A stretch of 64,000 nucleotides of DNA from positions 2,666,001 through 2,730,000 of the forward strand of contig NZ_WMDZ01000001.1 in the NCBI RefSeq assembly GCF_021735935.1, in the 5' to 3' direction. Of this stretch, positions 34,971 through 43,442 are shown piece after piece (position 1 is the first letter of the stretch; the number at the start of each line of letters is the position of its first letter). This stretch comes from Sulfitobacter sp. M39. GTDB lineage: Bacteria > Pseudomonadota > Alphaproteobacteria > Rhodobacterales > Rhodobacteraceae. Under the pieces are notes generated by a model that saw only the letters and a program-made list of their open reading frames with translations, was not told the origin of the DNA and ran no database searches. The position numbers and the translations under genes are program-made.

Positions 34971-35067
34971 AGTGCCGCGCACAATAGCTAGGTTGCGGGC
35001 GGTGTAAATGGTCTGATGCAGAGCAGCCGGCATCAAAATTACGATCGGCCTCGTGCGCGTTCGCGGC

Positions 35068-35523
35068 TTAGGCCATGTCCGCGAGCATGATTTCCTTGAC
35101 CGCTTCCATCGCCACATAGGTAGAGGTGTTGGCGACATAGGGCAGCGTGGTCACCGTTTCGCCCAGAAAACGACGGTAGGCGGCCATGTCACGGGTGCGC
35201 ACCTTAAGCAGGTAATCAAAGTTCCCTGCGATCATATGGGCCTGTTCAATTTCAGGCACACGGGACACGGCCTCGTTAAAGGCGCGCAGGGCGACCTCGC
35301 GGGTGTCTTCTAGACGGACCTCTACGAAAGCCACGTGATCCAGCCCCAAACGGATCGGGTCCAGCAGAGCGCGATAGCCCAGAATGACGCCACTTTCCTC
35401 CAGTCGCCGCAAGCGCGCCTGAGTAGGAGATTTTGATAAACCGATCCGCTTTGCAAGGTCGGTGATGCTGATGCGCCCGTCCTCGGCCAGAACCGAAAGA
35501 ATCGCCGCATCGAAGCGGTCCAT
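35068..35523 (-). CDS. putR: Lrp/AsnC-family regulator, probable proline-utilisation activator PutR
   Basis: A 151-residue feast/famine-type regulator: N-terminal winged helix DRFDAAILSVLAEDGRISIT and LAKRIGLSKSPTQARLRRLEE (HTH), C-terminal ligand-binding RAM domain (VAFVEVRLED, then HMIAGNFDYLLKVRTRDMAAYRRFL). It is divergent from putA, exactly the arrangement of PutR/PutA in Rhodobacter and Agrobacterium, where PutR activates putA when proline is present. Start at 35523 is the family start; a GTG seven codons upstream (35544) is an alternative. Confidence 0.9.
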   Translation of the reverse strand: MDRFDAAILSVLAEDGRISITDLAKRIGLSKSPTQARLRRLEESGVILGYRALLDPIRLGLDHVAFVEVRLEDTREVALRAFNEAVSRVPEIEQAHMIAGNFDYLLKVRTRDMAAYRRFLGETVTTLPYVANTSTYVAMEAVKEIMLADMA

Positions 35524-35651
35524 TTTGAAGTCGTCGTTTGTCACGCAAGAGGCCCAATAATAAAGCGGTTTACCCACCAAACTGGCCGGAATCAGGAACT
35601 AATACTACTATTCGCGCGCTATTCTACAGCAATTGTTAGTTGGAGTACCTA
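35524..35651. promoter_or_regulatory. Divergent putR-putA promoter region
   Basis: The 128 bases between the divergent start codons are AT-rich, especially 35598-35640. They should contain the putA promoter and the PutR site. GGAG at 35642-35645 precedes the putA ATG by six bases. I cannot define the operator by eye. Confidence 0.45.
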
Positions 35652-38600
35652 ATGGCACGCGATTCGTCCCCTATTTTGCGCCACCAGATTGACGCAGGCA
35701 CCTACACCGACCAAGACAACGTCTTGCGTGAACTGGTGCGCAATGCGCATCTGTCGCCAGAGGAACGGGTCAAGATCACGCAAGACGCGGCACAGATCGT
35801 GCGCGATATCCGTGGGCATACCTCCCCCGGTATCATGGAGGTGTTTCTGGCTGAATATGGCCTGTCCACCGACGAAGGCGTGGCGCTGATGTGCCTCGCC
35901 GAAGCGCTGCTGCGTGTGCCCGACGCCGAGACCATTGACGCCTTGATCGAGGACAAGATCGCGCCCTCTGACTGGGGCCGGCATATGGGGCACTCCACCT
36001 CGCCGCTGGTGAACGCTTCGACATGGGCCCTCATGCTGACCGGCCGCGTGCTGGACGATGACCAACCCGGCCCCGTGCGCCACCTGCGCGCAGCCATCAA
36101 ACGTCTGGGCGAACCGGTGATCCGCACCGCCGTCAGCCGCGCGATGAAGGAAATGGGCCGCCAGTTTGTTCTGGGCGAAAACATCAACGCCGCGATGGAA
36201 CGCGCCAAGGGCATGGAGAAGAAGGGCTATACCTACAGCTATGACATGCTGGGCGAAGCCGCGCGGACTGAAGCCGACGCCAAACGCTACCACCTGAGCT
36301 ACAGCCGCGCGATCTCTGCCATCGCGACGGCCTGCGTCCACAAGGACAGCCGCAAGAACCCCGGCATCTCGGTCAAACTGTCGGCCCTGCATCCGCGCTA
36401 TGAGGTAGCGCAAGAAGCCTCCGTCATGCGTGATCTGGTGCCGCGTCTGAGGGCGCTCGCCTTGCTGGCGAAATCCGCCGGCATGGGGCTGAACGTCGAT
36501 GCCGAGGAAGCCGACCGTCTGGGCCTGTCGCTGGATGTGATCGAAAAGGTGCTCTCCGAACCTGCGCTGTCCGGCTGGGACGGTTTTGGCATCGTGGTGC
36601 AGGCCTATGGCCCCCGTGCTGGAGTGGTGATCGACGCGCTCTATGACATGGCGATCCGCCACGACCGCAAGCTGATGGTCCGCTTGGTGAAAGGTGCCTA
36701 CTGGGACACCGAGATCAAACGCGCACAGGTCAAAGGTGTCGAAGGTTTCCCCGTCTTCACCCAAAAAGCCGCGACCGATGTGTCCTATATCGCCAACGCA
36801 CGCAAACTGCTGAACATGACCGACCGGATCTATCCGCAGTTCGCCACACATAACGCACATACGGTCGCCGCCGTACTGCATATGGCCGAGGATAAAGAGA
36901 AGTTCGAATTCCAACGTCTGCACGGCATGGGCGAAACCCTGCATAACATCGTGATGGACAAGTATGGCACCCATTGTCGCGTCTACGCCCCCGTGGGCGC
37001 ACATGCCGATCTGCTGGCCTATCTTGTGCGACGCCTGTTGGAAAACGGTGCGAACTCAAGCTTTGTGAACCAGATCGTCGACGAAGACGTCGCCCCCGAA
37101 GTCGTCGCTGCCGACCCCTTCGACAGCCTCGCGGAAAGCGGCTTGCACATCCCCACCGGGCCCGAGCTTTATGCCCCTGCGCGCGTGAACTCGATGGGGT
37201 TCGATCTGATGCATACGCCGACGCTGGATGTGATCGAATCTGCACGCGCGCCGTGGAAAGCCCACCGTTGGGCGGCCGTGCCCCTGTTGAACGGCGAGGC
37301 AAAGCCCAAGAAATCGGCACGCCTGATGAACCCTGCCGCCTCTGGCCGCAGCCCCGGCACCGTGCGCAACGCGTCCGAGGCCGATGTCGCCAAAGCGTTG
37401 GACAATGCCGCCGTTTGGGACGCCTCGCTAGAGGAACGCCGCGAGGTCCTGCTGCGCGCAGCCGATATGCTGGAATCGCACTACGGCGAGATTTGCGCCC
37501 TGTTGTCGCGCGAGGCCGGCAAAGGCTTGCCCGACTGCGTGGCAGAACTGCGCGAGGCGGTGGATTTCCTGCGCTATTATGCACAGCAGGCCACCAACAC
37601 GCCCCCCGCGGGGATTTTCACCTGCATCTCGCCGTGGAACTTCCCGCTGGCGATTTTCTGCGGGCAGGTCAGCGCGGCACTAGCTGCGGGCAATGCGGTG
37701 CTGGCCAAGCCAGCGGAACAGACTCCGCTGATCGCCTTCCTTGCCGTGACCTTACTGCATGATGCGGGCGTGCCCCGTCACGCGTTGCAACTGCTGCCCG
37801 GCGGTGGCGAGGTCGGCGCGGCGCTGACCTCGGACAAACGGATCGACGGCGTGGCCTTCACCGGCTCGACCAACACGGCGCAGCGCATTCGGTCCGCGAT
37901 GGCTGAACATTGCGACCCCGGTGCGATCCTGATCGCGGAAACGGGGGGGCTGAACGCTATGATCGTCGACAGCACCGCCCTGCCCGAACAGGCTGTGCAA
38001 TCGGTTGTCGAAAGCGCGTTCCAATCGGCCGGGCAACGCTGCTCTGCCCTGCGCTGCCTCTATATCCAGGAAGACATCGCCGAAGATGTGATCGAAATGC
38101 TCGAAGGTGCGATGGACGCACTGGTCATGGGCAACCCTTGGGACATCTCGACCGACGTGGGCCCCGTGATCGACGAGACCGCGCAAAAAGGCATCGCCGA
38201 GCATATCGAAACCGCCCGCACCGAGGGCCGGATCATCGCCGAGCTGACCGCCCCCACCGTCGGCACTTTCATCGCGCCGACAATGATCCGTGTGAACGGG
38301 ATCGCTGATCTGGAGCGCGAGATTTTCGGCCCCGTCCTGCACATCGCCACGTTCAAGGCGACCGAGCTCGACAAGGTGATCGACGCGATCAATGCCACTG
38401 GCTACGGACTTACCTTCGGGCTGCACACCCGCATCGATGACCGGGTGCAGCATGTCTCGGAACGGATCGAGGCGGGCAACATCTACGTCAACCGCAACCA
38501 GATCGGCGCGATCGTCGGCAGCCAGCCCTTCGGCGGCGAAGGCCTTTCGGGTACAGGTCCGAAAGCGGGCGGTCCGAACTACCTCCCCCGTTTCAGCGCG

Positions 38601-39071
38601 CCCGACCTCAAGGTCGTTGAGGACCAATGGGACAGCACGCAGAAAGACCTGCCCAAGCTGCCCGGCCACAGCGGGGCCTTCCTCGAAACCATCACCCTGC
38701 CGGGGCCCACGGGCGAATCCAACCGGCTCAGCACCCTGCCGCGTCCCGCGCTCTTGTGCATGGGGCCGGGCAAGGACACTGCAGCCGAGCAAGCCCGCGC
38801 GGTCACGGCCCTTGGTGGGAATGCGGTGGAGCTGTCAGGCAGCATCGACGCGACCGCTCTGACCGACGGGCCAGCCTACGGTGGTGTGCTCTGGTGGGGT
38901 GACGAGGCCACGGCGCGCAAACTGGAACAGGCCCTGTCTGAACGCGACGGGCCGATCATCCCGCTGCTGCGCGGGCTTCCCGATACCGCCCGCGTCCGCG
39001 CCGAACGCCATGTCTGCGTCGACACTACCGCCTCTGGCGGGAACGCGCAGCTGCTGGGGGCTGCCGGCTGA
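35652..39071 (+). CDS. putA: Bifunctional proline dehydrogenase / delta-1-pyrroline-5-carboxylate dehydrogenase
   Basis: Oxidises proline to glutamate in two channelled steps. The 1139-residue protein has an arm region, the FAD-dependent PRODH barrel (KLMVRLVKGAYWDTEIKRAQ and the later RLHGMGE), and the ALDH domain (CISPWNFPLAIFCGQ, LIAETGGLNAMIVD with the general-base Glu, AFQSAGQRCSALRC with the catalytic Cys). It ends in the extra C-terminal domain typical of longer PutAs. There is no ribbon-helix-helix DNA-binding domain, so regulation depends on the adjacent PutR. Confidence 0.97.
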   Translation: MARDSSPILRHQIDAGTYTDQDNVLRELVRNAHLSPEERVKITQDAAQIVRDIRGHTSPGIMEVFLAEYGLSTDEGVALMCLAEALLRVPDAETIDALIEDKIAPSDWGRHMGHSTSPLVNASTWALMLTGRVLDDDQPGPVRHLRAAIKRLGEPVIRTAVSRAMKEMGRQFVLGENINAAMERAKGMEKKGYTYSYDMLGEAARTEADAKRYHLSYSRAISAIATACVHKDSRKNPGISVKLSALHPRYEVAQEASVMRDLVPRLRALALLAKSAGMGLNVDAEEADRLGLSLDVIEKVLSEPALSGWDGFGIVVQAYGPRAGVVIDALYDMAIRHDRKLMVRLVKGAYWDTEIKRAQVKGVEGFPVFTQKAATDVSYIANARKLLNMTDRIYPQFATHNAHTVAAVLHMAEDKEKFEFQRLHGMGETLHNIVMDKYGTHCRVYAPVGAHADLLAYLVRRLLENGANSSFVNQIVDEDVAPEVVAADPFDSLAESGLHIPTGPELYAPARVNSMGFDLMHTPTLDVIESARAPWKAHRWAAVPLLNGEAKPKKSARLMNPAASGRSPGTVRNASEADVAKALDNAAVWDASLEERREVLLRAADMLESHYGEICALLSREAGKGLPDCVAELREAVDFLRYYAQQATNTPPAGIFTCISPWNFPLAIFCGQVSAALAAGNAVLAKPAEQTPLIAFLAVTLLHDAGVPRHALQLLPGGGEVGAALTSDKRIDGVAFTGSTNTAQRIRSAMAEHCDPGAILIAETGGLNAMIVDSTALPEQAVQSVVESAFQSAGQRCSALRCLYIQEDIAEDVIEMLEGAMDALVMGNPWDISTDVGPVIDETAQKGIAEHIETARTEGRIIAELTAPTVGTFIAPTMIRVNGIADLEREIFGPVLHIATFKATELDKVIDAINATGYGLTFGLHTRIDDRVQHVSERIEAGNIYVNRNQIGAIVGSQPFGGEGLSGTGPKAGGPNYLPRFSAPDLKVVEDQWDSTQKDLPKLPGHSGAFLETITLPGPTGESNRLSTLPRPALLCMGPGKDTAAEQARAVTALGGNAVELSGSIDATALTDGPAYGGVLWWGDEATARKLEQALSERDGPIIPLLRGLPDTARVRAERHVCVDTTASGGNAQLLGAAG

Positions 39072-39078
39072 TCCAACT

Positions 39079-39108
39079 CAAGGGCGGGCGTTCCGACGCC
39101 CGCCCTTG
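39079..39108 (+). terminator. Hairpin after putA
   Basis: Perfect 13-base arms (39079-39091 and 39096-39108) with loop TCCG, eight bases past the putA stop. No T-run follows, so it may be a Rho-dependent end or an mRNA-stabilising hairpin. Confidence 0.6.
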
Positions 39109-39140
39109 ACCACGCCCGCGCAATGGCTAAGGGTCAGCTC

Positions 39141-39884
39141 ATGTTCCCCATTCGCGATCACAACCCGTCCGGCCGCACGCCCTATGTCACCTATCTGCTG
39201 ATGGCGCTGAACATCGGCGTTTTCCTGAGCTATGTCGGGCTGTTCAGCGACGACCGCGCGCTCAATATCTTCTTCTTCGACTGGGCGCTCATTCCCGGCC
39301 GCGTCACCACGGGGGATGGCTATACCGGCGTCTTCACTTCGATGTTCCTGCATGGCGGCTGGATGCACCTAGCGGGTAACATGCTGTTTCTCTACATCTT
39401 TGGCGACAATATAGAGGACGAGATGGGCCACGGCGGCTATCTGCTGTTCTATCTCGCCTGCGGGCTGCTGTCGGCGCTGGCCCATGTGATCTCTGCCCCC
39501 TATTCGCCGGTCCCGACCGTCGGGGCATCGGGCGCGATCGCGGGGGTGATGGGCGGCTATCTGTTGCTCTACCCCAAAGCCAAGGTCGACATCCTGATCA
39601 TCTTTATCGTGTTCTTCCGCATTTTCCCGATCCCCGCATGGATCATGCTCGGCTTGTGGCTGGGGATGCAGTTTATCGGCGGCGTCGGGGCGGACCCAAC
39701 CGTGGGCGGTGTCGCCTATTGGGCGCACGCGGGCGGGTTTATCGTGGGCATGGTGCTGACCATTCCACTGTGGCTGCGCTTGGGCGGGCCGCGCTTCTGG
39801 TCGTCCACCGACGGCCACCCGCCGCACCCGCAAGCGACCTACCCCACCTCGGCCAGCCGTATCCCGAAAGTGAAACGAAAATGA
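39141..39884 (+). CDS. Rhomboid-family intramembrane serine protease
   Basis: A 247-residue rhomboid with six to seven transmembrane helices. The catalytic dyad is Ser130 in TVGASGAIAG and His196 in YWAHAGGF; the conserved HGGWMHLAGNMLFLYIFGDN loop and helix is also present. It cleaves membrane proteins within the bilayer; substrates are unknown. I prefer the ATG at 39141 (MFPIRDHNPSG) because AAGGG lies eight bases before it; ATG at 39123 is the alternative. It overlaps the next gene by ATGA. Confidence 0.93.
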   Translation: MFPIRDHNPSGRTPYVTYLLMALNIGVFLSYVGLFSDDRALNIFFFDWALIPGRVTTGDGYTGVFTSMFLHGGWMHLAGNMLFLYIFGDNIEDEMGHGGYLLFYLACGLLSALAHVISAPYSPVPTVGASGAIAGVMGGYLLLYPKAKVDILIIFIVFFRIFPIPAWIMLGLWLGMQFIGGVGADPTVGGVAYWAHAGGFIVGMVLTIPLWLRLGGPRFWSSTDGHPPHPQATYPTSASRIPKVKRK

Positions 39885-40252
39885 CCGCCAGTACCCATAG
39901 CGCGACCTGTCACTGCGGCAGCGTCACCCTGACCGCCACCCTGCCAGAGGGGCTCTCTTCGGCCACACGCTGCACCTGTTCCTTCTGCCGGCGCCGCGCG
40001 GCACCGGCGGTGACGGCGCTCACCAGCGCGCTCAAGGTGACCAAAGGGGCCGAGCATCTGACGCTCTACACCTGGGGCACCCATACGGCGAAACATTATT
40101 TCTGCAAGATATGTGGCATCTACATGTACCACCAGCGTCGATCCGACCCCGCGCAATGCGGCGTCAATCTGGGGTGTATCGACGGGGCCGCGCCTTGGAC
40201 ACAGGAACCGATCCCCTACACCGACGGTATCAACCACCCGTCAGACAAATAG
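39881..40252 (+). CDS. GFA/Mss4-like zinc-binding protein
   Basis: A 123-residue member of the glutathione-dependent formaldehyde-activating (GFA) fold family. The Cys pattern is CHCGSVTL, then CTCSFCRRRA, then CKICGIYMYH, which together bind two zinc ions. Members of this fold are mostly of unknown role; only Gfa itself links to formaldehyde. It is coupled to the rhomboid gene by ATGA, so the two are co-expressed, but a functional link is not evident. Confidence 0.9.
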   Translation: MTASTHSATCHCGSVTLTATLPEGLSSATRCTCSFCRRRAAPAVTALTSALKVTKGAEHLTLYTWGTHTAKHYFCKICGIYMYHQRRSDPAQCGVNLGCIDGAAPWTQEPIPYTDGINHPSDK

Positions 40253-40261
40253 CCGACGGGT

Positions 40262-40294
40262 GCTTCCAAATGGTTTAAATCCTCGCCGAAGGCA
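40262..40294. repeat. CCAAATGG-type extragenic repeat, copy 1 (degenerate)
   Basis: This 33-base sequence matches 51457-51490 with a single one-base indel (TTCCAAATGG then TTTAAATCCTCGCCG and AAGGCA). The second arm that would make a long hairpin is only partly kept here. It lies between the GFA gene and the convergent inositol-phosphatase-like gene. Confidence 0.75.
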
Positions 40295-40314
40295 TCCAGC
40301 CCTCGGCCACAGGA

Positions 40315-41100
40315 TCACCCGCGTGCGATTTTTGAAAATCCGCTGAACAACGCCTCATTGGCGCAGACGATCTCGCCATCGTCCAGGATGTTGCCCTCGG
40401 GGTTCAGCGGCTCGACCATGCCGCCAGCTTCGCGCACGATCAACATGCCCGCTGCCAGATCCCATTTGTTCAACCGGCGCTCCCAGTAGCCGTCATAGCG
40501 ACCAGCGGCCACATAGGCCAAATCCAGCGCGGCGGAGCCCCAGCGACGCACACCGGCGCAGACCGGCAAGATGCGGCCCAGATCACGCAGGGTGTCCGGC
40601 AAATCTCCGCGACCGCCAAAGGGCAGACCGGTGGCAAAAACCGATTCAATCATCCGCGAGCGGCCCGAGACGCGCAAACGGCCTTCGTTCATCCAGGCAC
40701 CGGTGCCTTTTTCGGCAAAGAACATCTCGTCCTTGGCGGGATCAAAGACGACGCCCGCGACGATCTGGCCTTTATGCTCCAGCGCGATGGAGACCGCCCA
40801 ATGGGGCAGACCGTGCAAAAAGTTTGTTGTCCCGTCCAGCGGATCGACGATCCAGCGGCGTGTGGGGTCTTGCCCCTCTTCTTCGCCACCCTCTTCGGCC
40901 AGCCAGCCATAGGTCGGGCGTGCGCCCATCAGCTCGGCCTTGAGCGTCTTTTCTGCCTGAATATCGGCGCGGCTGACAAAGTCGCCGGCCCCCTTCATGG
41001 ACACCTGAAGGTTCTCGACCTCACGGAAATCCTTGACCAACCCGCGTCCCGCCCGGCGGGCCGCCTTGATCATGATGTTTAGATTTGCACTGCCAACCAT
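40315..41100 (-). CDS. suhB: Inositol-phosphatase/SuhB-family phosphatase
   Basis: A 261-residue Mg2+-dependent phosphatase of the inositol monophosphatase family. Metal residues are seen in LAEEGG (E69/E70) and DPLDGTTNF (D86, D89), and in the late WDLAAGMLIVREAGG. SuhB also affects rRNA antitermination in E. coli; whether this is true here is not known. It is divergent from the reductase gene at 41261 and convergent with the GFA gene. Confidence 0.93.
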   Translation of the reverse strand: MVGSANLNIMIKAARRAGRGLVKDFREVENLQVSMKGAGDFVSRADIQAEKTLKAELMGARPTYGWLAEEGGEEEGQDPTRRWIVDPLDGTTNFLHGLPHWAVSIALEHKGQIVAGVVFDPAKDEMFFAEKGTGAWMNEGRLRVSGRSRMIESVFATGLPFGGRGDLPDTLRDLGRILPVCAGVRRWGSAALDLAYVAAGRYDGYWERRLNKWDLAAGMLIVREAGGMVEPLNPEGNILDDGEIVCANEALFSGFSKIARG

Positions 41101-41260
41101 ATTTCCGTGTCCTTTGATGGATCAGGCCGTGCGTATAAGCCCCCATGCCGCATTTGCCAAGGGGGCAGCGGCATCTGACGCAACGTGGCGCGCGCGGTTG
41201 CCTTGCTTGCCTTAGATTTCCATATAACGTGCCAGAAACATTGCTAAGGAGGAAAGCAAA

Positions 41261-42301
41261 ATGTCCGACCAGATGAAACGAATTGTGCTTGCATCGCGCC
41301 CTGATGGGGCCCCGACCGCCGATAACTTCCGCCTTGAAGAAGGGCCCGTGCCCACCCCCGGCGACGGCGAAGTGCTGGTCCGTGTGAAATACATGTCGCT
41401 TGACCCCTATATGCGTGGCCGCATGGACGATGCGAAATCCTATGCAGCACCGGTGCCTGTCGGCGGCACGATGGAGGGCGGTTCGGTCGGGGAGGTCATC
41501 GCCTCTAACAGCCCCGACTTCAAACCCGGCGATCATGCGTTCGGGATGCTGGGCTGGGCCACACATGGCGTGCTGCCAGCGAACCAACTGCGCAAGGTCG
41601 ATCCGGATCAGGTGTCTATCACCACGTCGCTTGGTGTTCTGGGCATGCCCGGATTTACCGGCTGGCAAGGTTTGATGGAATATGGTCGCCCGAAGGAGGG
41701 TGAAACACTCGTCGTCGCGGCGGCAACGGGTCCGGTCGGCTCGATGGTTGGCCAGATCGCCAAGTCGCACGGGCTGCGCGTCGTGGGCATTGCGGGCGGC
41801 GCGGACAAATGCGCCATGGCCAAGGACCACTTTGGCTTTGACGAATGCATCGACCACCGCGCCTATGACGACGCGAAATCCCTGCGCGTCGCGTTGAAAG
41901 ACGCCTGCCCCAAGGGGATCGACATTTATTTTGAAAACGTCGGTGGCAAAGTGCTTGAGGCCGTGATCCCCATGATGAACCCGCATGGGCGTATCCCGAT
42001 CTGCGGTATGATCGCATGGTATAACGCCGGTGGTCTAGGTGCCGGTGCCGCCGAAGAGGCGCTGACCGCGCCGAAACTCTGGCGCACGATCCTTGTGAAC
42101 TTCCTCAGCGTGAACGGCTTCATCATCTCGAACCACTGGAACAACTTCCCCAATTTCCTCAAGGAAGTCGCCCCCAAGGTCGCCGACGGCACCATCGCGG
42201 TGAAAGAGGACATCACCGAGGGTCTGGAAAACGCGCCACAAGCGTTCATGGACCTGTTGACCGGTGGCAACCAAGGCAAGGCCATCGTCAAGGTTGGCTA
42301 A
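41261..42301 (+). CDS. NADP-dependent medium-chain reductase (CurA/leukotriene B4 12-hydroxydehydrogenase type)
   Basis: A 346-residue zinc-independent MDR. The N-terminal part has YMSLDPYMRGRM, the family hallmark, and the Rossmann motif is VAAATGPVGSMVGQIAK with NADP-type charge afterwards. GYKGMTG-type residues are represented by GFTGWQG. Such enzymes reduce alpha,beta-unsaturated ketones and aldehydes with NADPH. A strong AGGAGG precedes the ATG. A GC-rich hairpin with a T-run (42315-42341) follows. Confidence 0.92.
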   Translation: MSDQMKRIVLASRPDGAPTADNFRLEEGPVPTPGDGEVLVRVKYMSLDPYMRGRMDDAKSYAAPVPVGGTMEGGSVGEVIASNSPDFKPGDHAFGMLGWATHGVLPANQLRKVDPDQVSITTSLGVLGMPGFTGWQGLMEYGRPKEGETLVVAAATGPVGSMVGQIAKSHGLRVVGIAGGADKCAMAKDHFGFDECIDHRAYDDAKSLRVALKDACPKGIDIYFENVGGKVLEAVIPMMNPHGRIPICGMIAWYNAGGLGAGAAEEALTAPKLWRTILVNFLSVNGFIISNHWNNFPNFLKEVAPKVADGTIAVKEDITEGLENAPQAFMDLLTGGNQGKAIVKVG

Positions 42302-42314
42302 CACCCTACCGGCG

Positions 42315-42341
42315 GGGGCGTGCGCGCCCCTGCCCCTTTTT
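42315..42341 (+). terminator. Weak intrinsic terminator after the reductase gene
   Basis: Six-base GC arms GGGGCG (42315-42320) and CGCCCC (42325-42330) around TGCG, followed after a short gap by five T. Confidence 0.55.
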
Positions 42342-42382
42342 GCGTGAACGCGCGCCTCCCCCGCCCCCTTGAAAAACGCCGC

Positions 42383-42413
42383 GTCACGTGTCATATATTT
42401 TACGACACATGAC
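42383..42413. promoter_or_regulatory. Operator-like inverted repeat of the RES-Xre toxin-antitoxin unit
   Basis: Thirteen-base arms (42383-42395 and 42401-42413) match at 11 of 13 positions around TATTT. They lie 16 bases before the antitoxin ATG and overlap TATATTTTA, a likely -10 element. Xre antitoxins normally autorepress through such palindromes. This is the strongest operator-like site in the window. Confidence 0.7.
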
Positions 42414-42429
42414 GAAAAGGAGTTCAGCC

Positions 42430-42936
42430 ATGGGTGCGACGGCCTTTCAATCCGACAGCGGTGCAATCCCCCTGATCGACGTGGATGCGGATGACGCCGT
42501 GCGTGCGTTCCATCTGCTGGGCGGGCGCAAGGTGATCAACCAGACGGTGCGCAACTCGCTTGATGCGCATGATGTGATCGTCAAAGGCATCTCGTCCAAG
42601 GCGCTGCTGCATCTGGTCGATACCGTGTCGGTGTTGTCCTCGGGTGATGCGCTGAACAAGGCGATCGGGATGAGCCTGCGCACGCTTCAGCGCAAGAAAG
42701 CCGACAAGGGCAAGGACCGTCTGTCCCCCGAACAAAGCAGCCGCGCATGGCGCTTTGCCGAGCTGCTGGCACAGGCGACGGATGTCTTGGGCGATCAGGA
42801 CGCGGCAGAAGCATGGATGCTGGCCCCTGCCATCGGCCTTGATAACCGCCGTCCGATTGACCTGCTGTCGTCGGCAGCGGGGGCGGAAGCCGTTGAAAAC
42901 GCGCTCACCCGGATGGAGTACGGGGTCTACGCTTGA
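42430..42936 (+). CDS. Xre/ParS-type antitoxin (DUF2384)
   Basis: A 168-residue antitoxin of the RES-Xre type II toxin-antitoxin family. An N-terminal part (HLLGGRKVINQTVRNSLDAHD) precedes the DNA-binding region (SGDALNKAIGMSLRTLQRKKAD) and the DUF2384 C-terminal toxin-binding domain (FAELLAQATDVLGDQDAAEAWM, then PIDLLSSAAGAEAVENALTRMEYGVYA). AAGGAG lies seven bases before the ATG at 42430, so I use that start rather than the ATG at 42409 inside the operator. It overlaps the toxin gene by TTGA. Confidence 0.94.
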   Translation: MGATAFQSDSGAIPLIDVDADDAVRAFHLLGGRKVINQTVRNSLDAHDVIVKGISSKALLHLVDTVSVLSSGDALNKAIGMSLRTLQRKKADKGKDRLSPEQSSRAWRFAELLAQATDVLGDQDAAEAWMLAPAIGLDNRRPIDLLSSAAGAEAVENALTRMEYGVYA

Positions 42937-43430
42937 CCCCTCTGCCCCCGCCGCTTGGGACGGGCGAGCTGCGTTTTTGGCGACTGGATCAACGGCAGCA
43001 TGCGCCCACATGGCACAGCGGCGAAGGGGCTTACCGCGTCGGTGGACGCTGGAACAGCAGCGGCGTGCGGGCGGTCTATACCGCGCTCGACCCTGCCACC
43101 GCGATCCTCGAGGTTGCGGTGCACAAGGGGTTCAAGGCGCTGGACACCGCGCATCACGTGCTGACATCAGGCCGCGTGATCGACCCGAGAACGGTGCATA
43201 TGGTGCAAGCCGCGGATGTCCCCAACCCGAACTGGCTGGTGCCCGGTGCCCATGGTGCGGGGCAAAAGGGATTTGGCGACGCGCTGCTGCGCGATCACCT
43301 GTTTGTGCTGATCCCGTCAACGGTATCACGGCACAGCTGGAACCTGATCTTTGACGCCCAAAAGGCAGCCGATCACTACGACGATGTGGTGCAGGAAGAC
43401 TTCGCGCTCGACCCGCGGCTGCACCGCTAA
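42933..43430 (+). CDS. RES-domain toxin (NAD-consuming)
   Basis: A 165-residue RES-domain toxin, the partner of the Xre antitoxin. R39 (GGRWNSSG), Y49 and E60 (ILEVAVHKG) match the Arg, Tyr and Glu of the family's active site, and a later Ser lies in STVSRHSW. MbcT and related toxins degrade NAD+ by phosphorolysis or hydrolysis. The start codon is TTG, overlapping the antitoxin stop (TTGA), which would keep toxin output below antitoxin. Length is normal for the family. Confidence 0.93.
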   Translation: MTPLPPPLGTGELRFWRLDQRQHAPTWHSGEGAYRVGGRWNSSGVRAVYTALDPATAILEVAVHKGFKALDTAHHVLTSGRVIDPRTVHMVQAADVPNPNWLVPGAHGAGQKGFGDALLRDHLFVLIPSTVSRHSWNLIFDAQKAADHYDDVVQEDFALDPRLHR

Positions 43431-43442
43431 GGGCAGCAGCGA

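Noticed and set aside
35649..37004. A 451-codon frame antisense to putA
   Set aside because: Shadow of the PRODH part; no RBS, residue usage atypical of real proteins.
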